A stretch of 64,000 nucleotides of DNA from CAWGJF01 sp963822905. GTDB lineage: Bacteria; Bacteroidota; Ignavibacteria; Ignavibacteriales; Ignavibacteriaceae. Of this stretch, positions 1-9,500 are shown in pieces. Position 1 is the first letter of the stretch. Every line of letters starts with the position of its first letter. The stretch is taken from positions 558,001 to 622,000 of the forward strand of contig CAWGJF010000003.1 in assembly GCA_963822905.1 (NCBI GenBank), written 5' to 3'. The position numbers and the translations under genes were made by a program. The notes beneath the pieces were generated by a model, which searched no databases, was not told where the DNA came from, and worked only from the letters and a program-made list of their open reading frames with translations.

Positions 1-64
1 ACTTATCATAGAATCTATTCAAATCAGCTTTGAAATTAATTAATAGAGAAAATAATTTTTTAAC

Positions 65-1480
65 ATGACAAAACAGCTCTTTTTCCTTTCAAACTTTTTT
101 TTGAACAGAAGGAACATTTCTTCAACTTACAGAAGTTTGATGAAAACTCAGTGGTATTCCAAAGATGAGTTGAGCTCGTTACAGTTTAAGAAATTGCAAA
201 ACATACTCAACTACTCTTATGAATATGTTCCATTCTATAAAAAGCGATTTGATAATTTGGGACTGAAGCCGGCGGACATTAAAAATTTTGATGACTTTAA
301 AAAAATTCCTTCTCTAAAAAGACAGGAAATAATTGATAATCACGTCGATATGCTGGATGTTCGTTTTCTTGATTCACTTAAAAAAATCAATCCTGATAAG
401 CAAGCACCAGGCAAACCGAGGGGCCTATCATTATTCAGCAGACACAAATTAATAATGAATACTTCAAGTGGTTCTACCGGTGCACCAACAGTATTTTATG
501 AAGATGGAACTCAAACTGGTTTAAACTGGTCAAATGAGTTAAGAATTAAATCCTGGTTTTGTGCCGATCCAGGAAGTAAAGAAGTTAGATTTTTAAGAGC
601 GTCCAGGGAAGAACTTACGAAAAACCTTATAGCTACTTTCAGAAGATATGTTTGGAGCCAATTACTTTTACCTGGAGTAAATTTAAGAGAAGAGGATCAC
701 GCGAGATCATATGAAAGGTTAATGGAATTTAAACCCAAAATATTGTGGGGATTCACATCCGCAATGTCTGAATTGGCTAAGTATATGATTGATAATAATC
801 TTTCAATTGGAGATGCTTCTCCTAATGTGGCTATTACCTGGGCTGCTCCATTATACGATTTTGAAGAAAAGAGAATTGAGACAGCCTTTAAATGTAAAGT
901 GACAAATATATATGGAACGAGGGAAGTTGGGCACATTGCAACCCGTTGCCCTGAAGGATCAATGCACATTAATGAGGAATCGTTATTTGTTGAAAACATG
1001 AAAGATGAAAGTAATTCTTCTGCAACCGGGAATGAAATTTTAGCTACTTCATTGGTTAAAGTTCCAATGCCGTTTATAAAATTTGAAACAGGGGATATAG
1101 GAGAAGTAGTTGAAAGTAATTGTAAGTGTGGAAGGCATTTAAAAGTGATTAATAATCTTCTTGGTCGAACCGGAGAAGTCATTTTTGATAAAGACGGAAA
1201 AATGATTGCTCCAAATGTCTGGTGTAGATTTTTTATGGAAGGTAAACTTGCATCAAGAATTAATCGCTTCCAGATCAGGTACATGAAAAACAAAGATATA
1301 GAAATGAAAATTGAAAAAGGTAAAAACTACAACGATGAAACTCATAATCTTATCGTAAATAAATTTTATGATCAATTTTCGACTGATAACAAACTTACTG
1401 TTAAATACGTTGAAAAAATCGAACCGACAAAATCCGGGAAATTCAAGATGATTATTAATGAATTAAATGAAACCAATTAG
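65..1480 (+). CDS. PaaK/CapK-like adenylate-forming enzyme (AMP-ligase fold)
   Basis: The protein has 471 residues and belongs to the phenylacetate-CoA ligase/CapK branch of the adenylate-forming superfamily. The P-loop-like motif SSGSTGAPTVF lies near residue 140, and the YGTREVGHIA motif near residue 285 matches the A5-type region of this branch. A GDIGEV segment and a GRTGEV segment follow in the C-terminal half. Members of this branch are common in capsule and exopolysaccharide loci, where they are thought to activate a carboxylic acid. The substrate cannot be read here. The gene is the first of a run of plus-strand polysaccharide genes, with only 8 bases to the next. The ATG at 65 is the first plausible start, but the operon may begin before the window. 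Confidence 0.85.
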   Translation: MTKQLFFLSNFFLNRRNISSTYRSLMKTQWYSKDELSSLQFKKLQNILNYSYEYVPFYKKRFDNLGLKPADIKNFDDFKKIPSLKRQEIIDNHVDMLDVRFLDSLKKINPDKQAPGKPRGLSLFSRHKLIMNTSSGSTGAPTVFYEDGTQTGLNWSNELRIKSWFCADPGSKEVRFLRASREELTKNLIATFRRYVWSQLLLPGVNLREEDHARSYERLMEFKPKILWGFTSAMSELAKYMIDNNLSIGDASPNVAITWAAPLYDFEEKRIETAFKCKVTNIYGTREVGHIATRCPEGSMHINEESLFVENMKDESNSSATGNEILATSLVKVPMPFIKFETGDIGEVVESNCKCGRHLKVINNLLGRTGEVIFDKDGKMIAPNVWCRFFMEGKLASRINRFQIRYMKNKDIEMKIEKGKNYNDETHNLIVNKFYDQFSTDNKLTVKYVEKIEPTKSGKFKMIINELNETN

Positions 1481-1488
1481 GGGTTTTT

Positions 1489-2514
1489 ATGCGAATTGAA
1501 ATTGTTGATGAAAGTAAAAGAGAAGCCTGGGAATCATTTATTAACGAGCAGCCAAAGGCAATTGCCTGGCAAAGTTTCAAATGGTTTGATGTTCTAAAAA
1601 AGCATTACCAGGTTGATTTCTATCCTGTTGTTGCCTATGAAGGAAATGAGATAAAAGGAATTTTACCTCTTTATAATCTGAAAAAATCGCATAATAAAAA
1701 TCTTCTGATGTCGGTACCATTCGCAGTTGCAGGAGGAATAGTTTCAACTGATGCTGAAGCTGAAAAGTTACTTCTTGATAAAGCTATTGAACTTGCTGGT
1801 AAGTACGATAATTCAAGGATTACATTTAAACAGTATAAACATAAGGTCGATGGACTACTAAGTACAGATGAAAATTATTGCAACAAAGAATTATCGCTGA
1901 ACAAAGATTTAGATAAAGTATGGAACGAAATTTCTGAGTTCAACAGGAAGAAAGTTGAAGAAGGAAAAAATTTCAAATATGAAATGGAATTCCCTTCAAA
2001 AAACATAAATGAGTTTTATGAGTTTCTATTCAAGCATCATCAGAGAAAAGGAATCCCTTGTACCGGCAAAAGCTGGATCAGGGATCTCGTTGAATCAGGT
2101 ATGTATTCTATTGCTATACTTAGATATAATAATAAAGTTGTTGCGGCAACTATGGTTAAAGAATTTAAAGATACAATTTCACTTCCATTTTCATGCACAA
2201 GCGATCCTGGCTCTGACGTGTTTCATTTAATTTATTCTTTGTACTGGGAGATTATCAAAAAATTTTCTCTTGAAGGAATAAATATTTGTCATTCAGGAAG
2301 GCTGCCAAAATCAGGTGAAGCTGATCAGTTCCGCCAAGGCTGGGGAGGAACACAGTACAATTATTATTACCAATATTATCCTCAAACTGTTCAAAAGATG
2401 GAATACAATGTTAAAAGAAGTTCTAAGAGGCAAATGTTTGAGAAGGTCTGGAAGATGACACCGAGTTTAATTACAAAGATGATTGGACCAAAAATTGTTA
2501 AACGTTTTCCATAA
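1489..2514 (+). CDS. FemAB-like GNAT-fold acyltransferase
   Basis: This is a 341-residue protein of the FemAB/GNAT_6 type seen in exopolysaccharide clusters. The N-terminal part (about 1-150) carries IAWQSFKWFDVLKKHY and a hydrophobic segment KGILPLYNLKK, and the second half (about 160-300) has the acetyltransferase-like domain with FYEFLFKHHQRKG and HSGRLPKSGEADQFRQGWGG. Classical FemABX proteins transfer aminoacyl groups to peptidoglycan precursors. The EPS-linked relatives have no settled substrate. No transmembrane segment is visible, so it is probably cytoplasmic. It starts 9 bases after the stop of the adenylate-forming gene, with a GGGG stretch upstream of the ATG, which suggests co-translation. 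Confidence 0.82.
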   Translation: MRIEIVDESKREAWESFINEQPKAIAWQSFKWFDVLKKHYQVDFYPVVAYEGNEIKGILPLYNLKKSHNKNLLMSVPFAVAGGIVSTDAEAEKLLLDKAIELAGKYDNSRITFKQYKHKVDGLLSTDENYCNKELSLNKDLDKVWNEISEFNRKKVEEGKNFKYEMEFPSKNINEFYEFLFKHHQRKGIPCTGKSWIRDLVESGMYSIAILRYNNKVVAATMVKEFKDTISLPFSCTSDPGSDVFHLIYSLYWEIIKKFSLEGINICHSGRLPKSGEADQFRQGWGGTQYNYYYQYYPQTVQKMEYNVKRSSKRQMFEKVWKMTPSLITKMIGPKIVKRFP

Positions 2515-2540
2515 TTAAATCTCGATAAGAATTTAGGCGC

Positions 2541-3590
2541 ATGAATAATACTTTAAATGATAATTTGATAGAAATGATTTCACCTTCAGTTGATCAACCA
2601 GTGCCCAATGATTTAAAAGGAATAATTATTCCTGAAATTGCGAAATGGTACAACAACTTTGATTGTGCGGTCAGTCTCAGGTTTGATGATAACCTTGACT
2701 CACATGTTAAATTTGTTATTCCATTGTTGAACCAGTTTGGACTTAAAGCAACATTTATGACAAACCCGGGTCGGAATAATCACTTTATCAATTATAATAG
2801 ACATAAAAATTTTTGGGAAAATGAAGCCCCATTGATGGGGCATAGAATTGGTAACCATACTATGCATCATCGTGGTGCAAAGAATGTTGAGGAGGCTGAA
2901 TACGAGATTGGTGAAGTTTCAAAACTAATTTGGAAATTGTACCCGAATGAAAGTAAGTTAAACGTTTTTGCCTCCGGTGGTGGAGAAAAATGGAATGGGA
3001 AAAGATGGAGAAAGGCTTCTGATGAGTTTAAGGAAATTTTACCTAAGTATCATTTAATTGATTTGTACAGCAGCCAAAATTCCGGGATAGAATTAAATTC
3101 AAATTTCAACCAGCAAAAATGGGAAAAGTTAATTGAGGACACAGTTGCAAATAAAAGACATCAACAATTAATTTTTCACAAAATTGGTAATCAGAATATT
3201 ATTGACTTTTTAAAAGAATTATTGACCGGGTTTAATAATTGTTTCGCTGAGGAACAATTATTAAATCTCATCAAATATCTTGATTCTAATAAATCCAAAA
3301 TATGGATTGCCCCAATAGTCCAGGTATTGAAATATAAAACAGAATTTGAATCAGCTACCTTGAATTTACTTGATGATAGTAAATTTGAATCAAGTTACGA
3401 ATTAAAAATTACCACTGATCCAAATCTTTATGATCAGGAACTCAGTTTGATAATTAACACCCAAAAAAATGGCGGGCTTTTTAAGATATTTCAAAATGGC
3501 AGTGAAGTAATGGTTAATCGGAAAAGCCGGAATGAATATATAATGAATGTAAAACCTGAGAACAGTAGAATTGAATTTAACTTTTTATAA
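2541..3590 (+). CDS. NodB-like polysaccharide deacetylase family protein
   Basis: The protein has 349 residues. Its N-terminal half looks like a carbohydrate esterase 4 (NodB) domain: SLRFDDN near residue 50 supplies the Asp pair, and GHRIGNHTMHH near residue 105 supplies the metal-binding histidines. The usual TFDDG is replaced by RFDDN. The C-terminal part (about 260-349) is a beta-rich extension with no motif I recognise. Family members remove N- or O-acetyl groups from polysaccharides. There is no signal peptide, which suggests a cytoplasmic substrate or a non-classical role, as in other EPS clusters. It lies 26 bases after the FemAB-like gene in the same run. Confidence 0.78.
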   Translation: MNNTLNDNLIEMISPSVDQPVPNDLKGIIIPEIAKWYNNFDCAVSLRFDDNLDSHVKFVIPLLNQFGLKATFMTNPGRNNHFINYNRHKNFWENEAPLMGHRIGNHTMHHRGAKNVEEAEYEIGEVSKLIWKLYPNESKLNVFASGGGEKWNGKRWRKASDEFKEILPKYHLIDLYSSQNSGIELNSNFNQQKWEKLIEDTVANKRHQQLIFHKIGNQNIIDFLKELLTGFNNCFAEEQLLNLIKYLDSNKSKIWIAPIVQVLKYKTEFESATLNLLDDSKFESSYELKITTDPNLYDQELSLIINTQKNGGLFKIFQNGSEVMVNRKSRNEYIMNVKPENSRIEFNFL

Positions 3591-3652
3591 GGATACTAGT
3601 TTCCAATTTTTTAATAATGAATAAAAATCTTCAAATTAAGTAGGTATTATTT

Positions 3653-4960
3653 ATGAGAATAAATATTTTCGGTCTTGGCTATGTAGGTTGTGTTTCTGCA
3701 GCATGCCTTGCTAAGGGAAAACATAAAGTTTGCGGGATTGATATTGATCCTGTTAAAGTTGAAATAATAAATTCAGGTAAAAGCCCGATAGTTGAAGAGG
3801 GCCTGGATAATTTAATTTCTGAAGGAGTTAACTCATCGAATTTAAAGGCAGTCGTTACAGGAAAAATTCCCGAAGCTGACATTTCAATTATTTGCGTGGG
3901 AACACCGAGCAATGATAATGGCAGTTTGGATTTAAAATATTTAGTGAAAGTTGCTGAGCAGATCGGTGAGTATCTTGCGGATACTAAAGGATATCACCTG
4001 GTTGTTGATAGAAGCACAGTTTTACCAGGAACTATAGAAAGCATATTAATTCCAACACTTGAAGCAAAATCAGGAAAGAAGGCCGGGACAGATTTTGGTG
4101 TTTGTATGAATCCTGAATTTATGCGTGAGGGAAGTTCAATTTTTGATTATTATAATCCACCCTTAACGCTCATCGGCGAAATTGATAAAAGAAGCGGCGA
4201 CATTCTTGAGAAAATCTATGATAATGTTGAAGCTCCTCTTTACAGATCGTCAATCAAAGTTGCTGAAACTGTAAAATATGCTGCGAATGCTTTTCATGCA
4301 GTAAAAGTAACTTTTGCGAATGAAATAGGTAATATTTGTAAAAAAGTTGGAGTCGATAGTCACGATGTTATGGAAATATTTACCAAGGATACCAAGTTGA
4401 ATATTTCTCCATATTATCTGAAACCGGGATTTTCATTTGGCGGTTCATGTTTACCAAAAGATCTCCGTGCAATTACTTATAAAGCAAAAGAGCTTGATGT
4501 CGATCTTCCTTTATTAAATTCTTTGATGGCAAGTAACAAACAACAGATCGAAAATGCTTTTAATATCATTTCTAAAACCGGTAAGAAGAATGTCGGAGTT
4601 TTAGGAATGAGTTTTAAAGCTGGGACAGATGATCTACGTGAAAGTCCAATAGTAGAATTGATAGAAAAATTAATTGGTAAAGGTTACAACCTCCAAATTT
4701 ATGATGAAGAAGTTTCGATGGCTAAAATATTTGGTTCAAATAAAAAGTATATTGAAACGGTTATTCCTCATATTTCGTCATTAATCAGCAATTCAATTGA
4801 CGATGTAATTAATGGCTCGGAACTTGTGATTATTGGCAAGAAAGAAAAATCATATATAACAGCTTTAACTGAAAACGATTCGGTTTACATTTTCGATCTT
4901 GTAAAACTTTTCTCAAAAAATGAACAACCCAAAGGAAACTATGAAGGTATCTGTTGGTAG
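3653..4960 (+). CDS. algD: GDP-mannose 6-dehydrogenase (AlgD type)
   Basis: This 435-residue nucleotide-sugar dehydrogenase most closely resembles AlgD, which oxidises GDP-mannose to GDP-mannuronate with NAD. The N-terminus reads MRINIFGLGYVGCVSAACLA (Rossmann GxGxxG) and is followed by KSPIVEEGL. The catalytic region FGGSCLPKD places the nucleophile at Cys266. The C-terminal domain has SFKAGTDDLRESP, and the protein ends in EGICW, the tail I associate with Pseudomonas AlgD. Length (about 436) and architecture match the family. It lies 62 bases after the deacetylase gene, and its end overlaps the start of the next glycosyltransferase by 20 bases. It implies that the local polymer contains mannuronate or a derivative. 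Confidence 0.9.
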   Translation: MRINIFGLGYVGCVSAACLAKGKHKVCGIDIDPVKVEIINSGKSPIVEEGLDNLISEGVNSSNLKAVVTGKIPEADISIICVGTPSNDNGSLDLKYLVKVAEQIGEYLADTKGYHLVVDRSTVLPGTIESILIPTLEAKSGKKAGTDFGVCMNPEFMREGSSIFDYYNPPLTLIGEIDKRSGDILEKIYDNVEAPLYRSSIKVAETVKYAANAFHAVKVTFANEIGNICKKVGVDSHDVMEIFTKDTKLNISPYYLKPGFSFGGSCLPKDLRAITYKAKELDVDLPLLNSLMASNKQQIENAFNIISKTGKKNVGVLGMSFKAGTDDLRESPIVELIEKLIGKGYNLQIYDEEVSMAKIFGSNKKYIETVIPHISSLISNSIDDVINGSELVIIGKKEKSYITALTENDSVYIFDLVKLFSKNEQPKGNYEGICW

Positions 4961-6222
4961 AATTTTAATGCTTGTGGAAAATCCTTTCCCACAGGATCAT
5001 AGAGTTAGAAATGAAGCGGTGCGACTTGCAAAAGCTGGTTACCAGGTAAGCGTAATTGCAAAAAAATATCCAAACCAGACTATCAAAGATACTTTTGAAG
5101 GTATTCACATTTATCGTGTTCCATGGTTTGAAGTATTTAAAAAATCCACTGAATCACAATCAAAATTTGTAGCAAAATTATATGGAATCGGAACAAAATT
5201 CGGTTATATAACTGAATATGTATATTACACACTTGCAGCCTTTTGTTACAGTATTTATATATCATTAGAAAGAGGATTTGATGTTCTACATCTTCACAAT
5301 CCTCCAGACACACTTTTTTGGGTTGGATTATTTCACAAGTTGTTTGGGAAAAAATTTGTTTTTGATCATCACGATCTTTCCCCTGAACTGTTCTTATCGA
5401 GATATAACACCACTGGTGGACTGATTTATAAAATTCTTCTGCTGGAAGAGAAACTTTGTCTTAGAGCAGCCAATGTTGTAATCGCAACCAATGAATCTTA
5501 TAAAGCCATTGATATAAAAAGAGGAAACAAAAAAGCAGAAGATATATTTATCGTACGTAATGGTCCTGACCTTAAAAAATTCCATCCAGTTGAGCCGGAT
5601 GCCGAACTTAAAAAAACTGGTAAGACTATTTTAATTTATATTGGCGTAATGGGTCCGCAGGATGGTGTGGATTATCTCTTAAGGTCACTTCACCATCTGG
5701 TTAATACTTTTAACCGTAAAGATTTTTATTGTGTGATTGTTGGTTATGGTGATTCGCTTCAGGATTTAAAAGAACCTTCGTGTTGAATTGAACCTGGAAG
5801 AATATTGCAGGTTTACTGATGAAATTCCATTAGAAGATTTGATGAGATATTTATCTACTGCCGATATCGGGCTCGATCCAAATCCATCCAATCCTCTTAA
5901 TGATCATTCAACATGGATAAAGGTAATGGAATATATGAGTCTTGGAAAACCGATTGTTTGTTTTGATTTAAAGGAGACACATTTCTCTGCGCAGGATGCT
6001 GCAGTATTTGTTACACCGAATGATGAAAAGGAATATGCACAGGCAATTATCACATTAATGGATGATCCGGAACTTAGAAAGAAAAAAGGAGAATTTGGAA
6101 GACAAAGAGTTTACAATGAGTTAGCATGGGAAATAGTATCACAAAATTTGTTGAATGCTTATAAGTATTTGCTTCCTGATAAAATTCCAGCAAATATAGA
6201 AGTATCTACTAAGACTAATTAA
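4941..6222 (+). pseudogene. GT4-family glycosyltransferase, split by a frameshift
   Basis: The gene is a retaining glycosyltransferase of family 4 (GT-B fold) in two frames. The first part reads RILMLVENPFPQDHRVRNEA and DHHDLSPELF and stops at 5786. The second part begins near 5780 in another frame and continues ELNLEEYCRFTDEI, then GLDPNPSNPL and VMEYMSLGKP, ending at 6222. Removing one C from the pair at 5775-5776 restores a continuous protein of about 426 residues, a normal GT4 length. The ATG at 4941 is preferred over 4920 because AAAGGA lies just upstream and the conserved N-terminus begins there. It overlaps the end of the AlgD gene by 20 bases. Either the gene is dead or the base is an assembly error. 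Confidence 0.88.
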
Positions 6223-6241
6223 TTTTTTATAGAAGAAAATT

Positions 6242-8164
6242 ATGTGCGGAATAACCGGACAATATAATTATAAAAGCAAGCAACCTGCTGATAAAAATCT
6301 TGCTCATCAAATGGTTAGTTCTATTTCTCATCGCGGACCAGATGATGATGGATTTTACTATTCAGATAGTGATGGTGTTTTTCTCGGTTTTAGAAGACTC
6401 TCTATAATTGACCTTTCTACCGGTCATCAACCAATGACAAATGAAGACGGCACAATCTGGGTGGTCTTCAATGGTGAGATTTATAACTTCCCTGAGATTA
6501 AAAAAGATCTGCTTGCAAAAGGACATCAGTTTAAAACACATTCTGATACTGAAGTAATTATTCATGCTTATGAAGAATGGGGGATAGACAGCTTTAAAAG
6601 ATTAAACGGAATGTATGGTTTTGCTTTGTGGGATGATCGAAGAAAGAAATTAATACTTGCACGTGACCCTTTTGGAATAAAGCCACTTTACTATTTTGAT
6701 GATGGTAAAATTTTATTATTTGGTTCTGAAATAAAGCCAATATTATTGCATCCATCTTCTGAAAGAGATATTAATATTGCCGCACTTTACGATTTTATAA
6801 CGTACACTTATGTACCTTCTCCCGGAACAGTATTTAAAAATATAAATAAAATTCCCCCGGGATATTATCTAATTGGAGATGAAAACGGTTCAGAGCTTAG
6901 AAGATTTTATGAAGTAATACCTGAAAAGAAATCACATAAAAATGAATCAGAAATAATTGAAGACTTGCAGGATAAAATTTTTAGTGCGGTAAAAAGGCAG
7001 ATGATTTCTGATGTTCCAATAGGAGCAATGCTTAGTGGTGGAGTAGATTCTTCAACCATTTGTTCAATTATGAATAATCTTACGAATGGCTCAATAAAAA
7101 CCTTCAACGTAAGTTTTCCGGGCAATTTCAAATATAATGAAAGGGAAGAAGCCCGTTTCACTGCAAATCTGATTGGAAGTGAACATCATGAATTAATAGT
7201 TACTTCGGAAGATTATAATAACCTGCTTCCTTTTTCTGTCTGGCATATGGAAGAACCTGTTTCAACAGGTTCGATACTTCCATATTATTTAATATGTAAA
7301 CTTGCCCGCGAGCATGTAAAAGTTGTACTTACCGGACAAGGTGCAGACGAACCTTTTGCAGGTTACCCTAGACATCTTGGAGAATATTATGGTCGCTACT
7401 ACCGCTGGATACCGAAAATTTTAAGAGATAATGTAATAGCGCCGGTTGCATTGAATACAAAACGAAATGAAAAAATTAAGAGAGCAGTAAACTCCTTAAG
7501 TATTTCAGATGTTCCGAAGCGGTTAAAACTTGTATACGAGACTCTTGATAAAAATCTCCGTGTTGATTTATTTAATCAGCAATCTTATAATGATGTAAAG
7601 ATGCTCGACTCAATTCTAATGTGGCATAAAGACGCCGCTCATATGGACGACTTAAATCAAATGCTTTATGTGGATACCCGGCTTTCTCTGCCTGACAATC
7701 TTTTACTATATGGCGACAAAATGGCCATGGCTGTTTCGCTGGAAGCCCGTGTTCCATTTCTTGATCTTGAATTAATGAAACTTGTTGAAGGTATCCCACA
7801 GAAATACAAAATAAGGAACAGGGTTCAAAAATATATTTTGAAAAAGGCTGTTACCAAGTGGATTCCACAAGAAATTATTGATCGAAAAAAAGTTGGGTTC
7901 ACAACTCCGCTCGATGAATGGTTCCAGAACAATCTTAAAAAAGAAACAGAAGAAAAGTTGCTTTCTGATGGTTCAGCTTGCAGCAAATTTTTTGATGTTA
8001 ATGTGATCAGCCGAATGATCAATGATCACTTTGAACTTAAAGAAGATTATAAAAGACCTTTGTTTAGCTTTTTGACTTTTGAAATCTGGTATGAACAGTT
8101 CATACAACCATCCGACAGCGAGTTCAAATCAAGAGCTGTTAATGCGGAAAAAGAATATGTATGA
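6242..8164 (+). CDS. asnB: Asparagine synthase (glutamine-hydrolysing)-like amidotransferase
   Basis: This 640-residue protein has the two-domain AsnB layout. The class II glutamine amidotransferase domain starts with the catalytic Cys2 (MCGITGQY) and includes SHRGPDDDG and RLSIIDLSTGHQPM. The synthetase domain has the ATP-pyrophosphatase loop SGGVDSS near residue 265 and LTGQGADEPFAGYPR near residue 365. It has the typical length of a complete enzyme. In EPS clusters such proteins probably amidate a carboxyl group on a sugar or on an intermediate, rather than making free asparagine. Amidation of a uronic acid would fit the AlgD neighbour. It starts 19 bases after the glycosyltransferase. Confidence 0.92.
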   Translation: MCGITGQYNYKSKQPADKNLAHQMVSSISHRGPDDDGFYYSDSDGVFLGFRRLSIIDLSTGHQPMTNEDGTIWVVFNGEIYNFPEIKKDLLAKGHQFKTHSDTEVIIHAYEEWGIDSFKRLNGMYGFALWDDRRKKLILARDPFGIKPLYYFDDGKILLFGSEIKPILLHPSSERDINIAALYDFITYTYVPSPGTVFKNINKIPPGYYLIGDENGSELRRFYEVIPEKKSHKNESEIIEDLQDKIFSAVKRQMISDVPIGAMLSGGVDSSTICSIMNNLTNGSIKTFNVSFPGNFKYNEREEARFTANLIGSEHHELIVTSEDYNNLLPFSVWHMEEPVSTGSILPYYLICKLAREHVKVVLTGQGADEPFAGYPRHLGEYYGRYYRWIPKILRDNVIAPVALNTKRNEKIKRAVNSLSISDVPKRLKLVYETLDKNLRVDLFNQQSYNDVKMLDSILMWHKDAAHMDDLNQMLYVDTRLSLPDNLLLYGDKMAMAVSLEARVPFLDLELMKLVEGIPQKYKIRNRVQKYILKKAVTKWIPQEIIDRKKVGFTTPLDEWFQNNLKKETEEKLLSDGSACSKFFDVNVISRMINDHFELKEDYKRPLFSFLTFEIWYEQFIQPSDSEFKSRAVNAEKEYV

Positions 8165-8225
8165 TCTCCCTTAACCAACATTCCTATTGTAATCACATCT
8201 CTAATTTAGGTTTAAATAATAAACG

Positions 8226-9500
8226 ATGTACTTAAAGGCCTTCTCCAAAATTAAAAACACAATAGTTTTTAGAGGAGGCATTGCTGCAATCGACCAGGGA
8301 ATGCTTTCAGCAGTCAATCTTGCTGTCCAATTAATTCTAATCAACACTGTAGCAAAAGGACAGTATGGATATTATTCAGTAGCTTTTTCTGCAATTCTTT
8401 ATATGATTTCATTTCAGAATGCAGTTGTAAATACTCCGATTACAGTTACCCTTGCTTCCAAATCAGATGAACAAAAATCAAAATATGTGTCTTCAATTTT
8501 TAGTGGACAATTAGTTGCGTTAACAATTTTTTCTTTAACTGGAACACTAATTATTTCCCTTATATACTTTTTTGGGTTGGATCTGAATGAATCATTAATT
8601 GCGGGTAGTTTGGTTCTTGCAAGCTTTGGGATTCTCAACCGGGAATTTCTTCGTTCTTATTTTTATGCTGAAGAAAGACCATTAAAGGTTCTCAAACTTG
8701 ATTTTTACTATGCATTATTATACTTAGCTCTAATCGGAATTTCTTTCCTGATTTATAAAATCAGCGTACCCCTTGTAATTATTTTCATGGGTTTTTCAGC
8801 CGGATTTGATTCACTTATTCTTAATAAAAACTTTAAACTAAAATTCAACTTCAAGCATATAAAAGAAGGCTATACAGAAAACTGGCAGATCAGCAAATGG
8901 TCGCTAATTGGAGTTACAGTTACACATTTGCAAAATTATTCTTACTTATATGTTATTGGTGCATTTTTAGGAACTACGGCTATGGCCGATGTTTCTGCCT
9001 CACGTTTGCTTTTAATGCCATTAAGCCTTGTAATTAATGGATGGTCAAATGTTATCAGGCCATACGGTGCTAAACTTCGTGAAGCTAATCAATTAAAAAA
9101 ATTCTTTAAGAATCTGGTTATTGCAGTTTCACTTTATCCGATTATTGTATTCTCCATTGCACTGATATTAAATCTCAGTTCCGGGTTTTTGCTCAAGACT
9201 GTTTTTAATCAGGATTATCAAAATGTGTTTGATTATATTTTTTATTGGGCATTAATATTTTCTGTTCTCTTTATAAGAGCGAATGCAAGTTATGGTTTGC
9301 AGGTTGTAAGAAAATTTAAATCGCTGGCAATGTTAAATGCAATTACTATGGTCATTACTGTTACTCTTGCTCTTGTTCTTACTTATGAATTCCAGGTAAA
9401 AGGTGCTTTAATTGCGAGTCTTTCAGGTGAATGTATTTTTGCGACAGTTTTATGGCGGAATCTTTATATCTCAATATTTAAAACAAAAAATAATAAATGA
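8226..9500 (+). CDS. Wzx-like polysaccharide flippase (MOP superfamily)
   Basis: The protein has 424 residues, mostly hydrophobic, with about 12 predicted membrane segments arranged as in polysaccharide_synt/MATE-like exporters. The N-terminus (FRGGIAAIDQGMLSAVNLAV) is typical of flippases that turn over lipid-linked repeat units across the inner membrane. No catalytic motif is expected in this family. It sits 61 bases after the amidotransferase gene and overlaps the next GT2 gene by 4 bases (ATGA), so it is in the same operon. Together with the Wzy-like gene at 11.4-12.6 kb it points to a Wzx/Wzy-dependent pathway. Confidence 0.85.
   Translation: MYLKAFSKIKNTIVFRGGIAAIDQGMLSAVNLAVQLILINTVAKGQYGYYSVAFSAILYMISFQNAVVNTPITVTLASKSDEQKSKYVSSIFSGQLVALTIFSLTGTLIISLIYFFGLDLNESLIAGSLVLASFGILNREFLRSYFYAEERPLKVLKLDFYYALLYLALIGISFLIYKISVPLVIIFMGFSAGFDSLILNKNFKLKFNFKHIKEGYTENWQISKWSLIGVTVTHLQNYSYLYVIGAFLGTTAMADVSASRLLLMPLSLVINGWSNVIRPYGAKLREANQLKKFFKNLVIAVSLYPIIVFSIALILNLSSGFLLKTVFNQDYQNVFDYIFYWALIFSVLFIRANASYGLQVVRKFKSLAMLNAITMVITVTLALVLTYEFQVKGALIASLSGECIFATVLWRNLYISIFKTKNNK

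Noticed and set aside
697..1293. A 198-codon minus-strand frame inside the first gene
   Set aside because: It lies wholly within a well-supported adenylate-forming gene and has no family resemblance; it is an antisense shadow.
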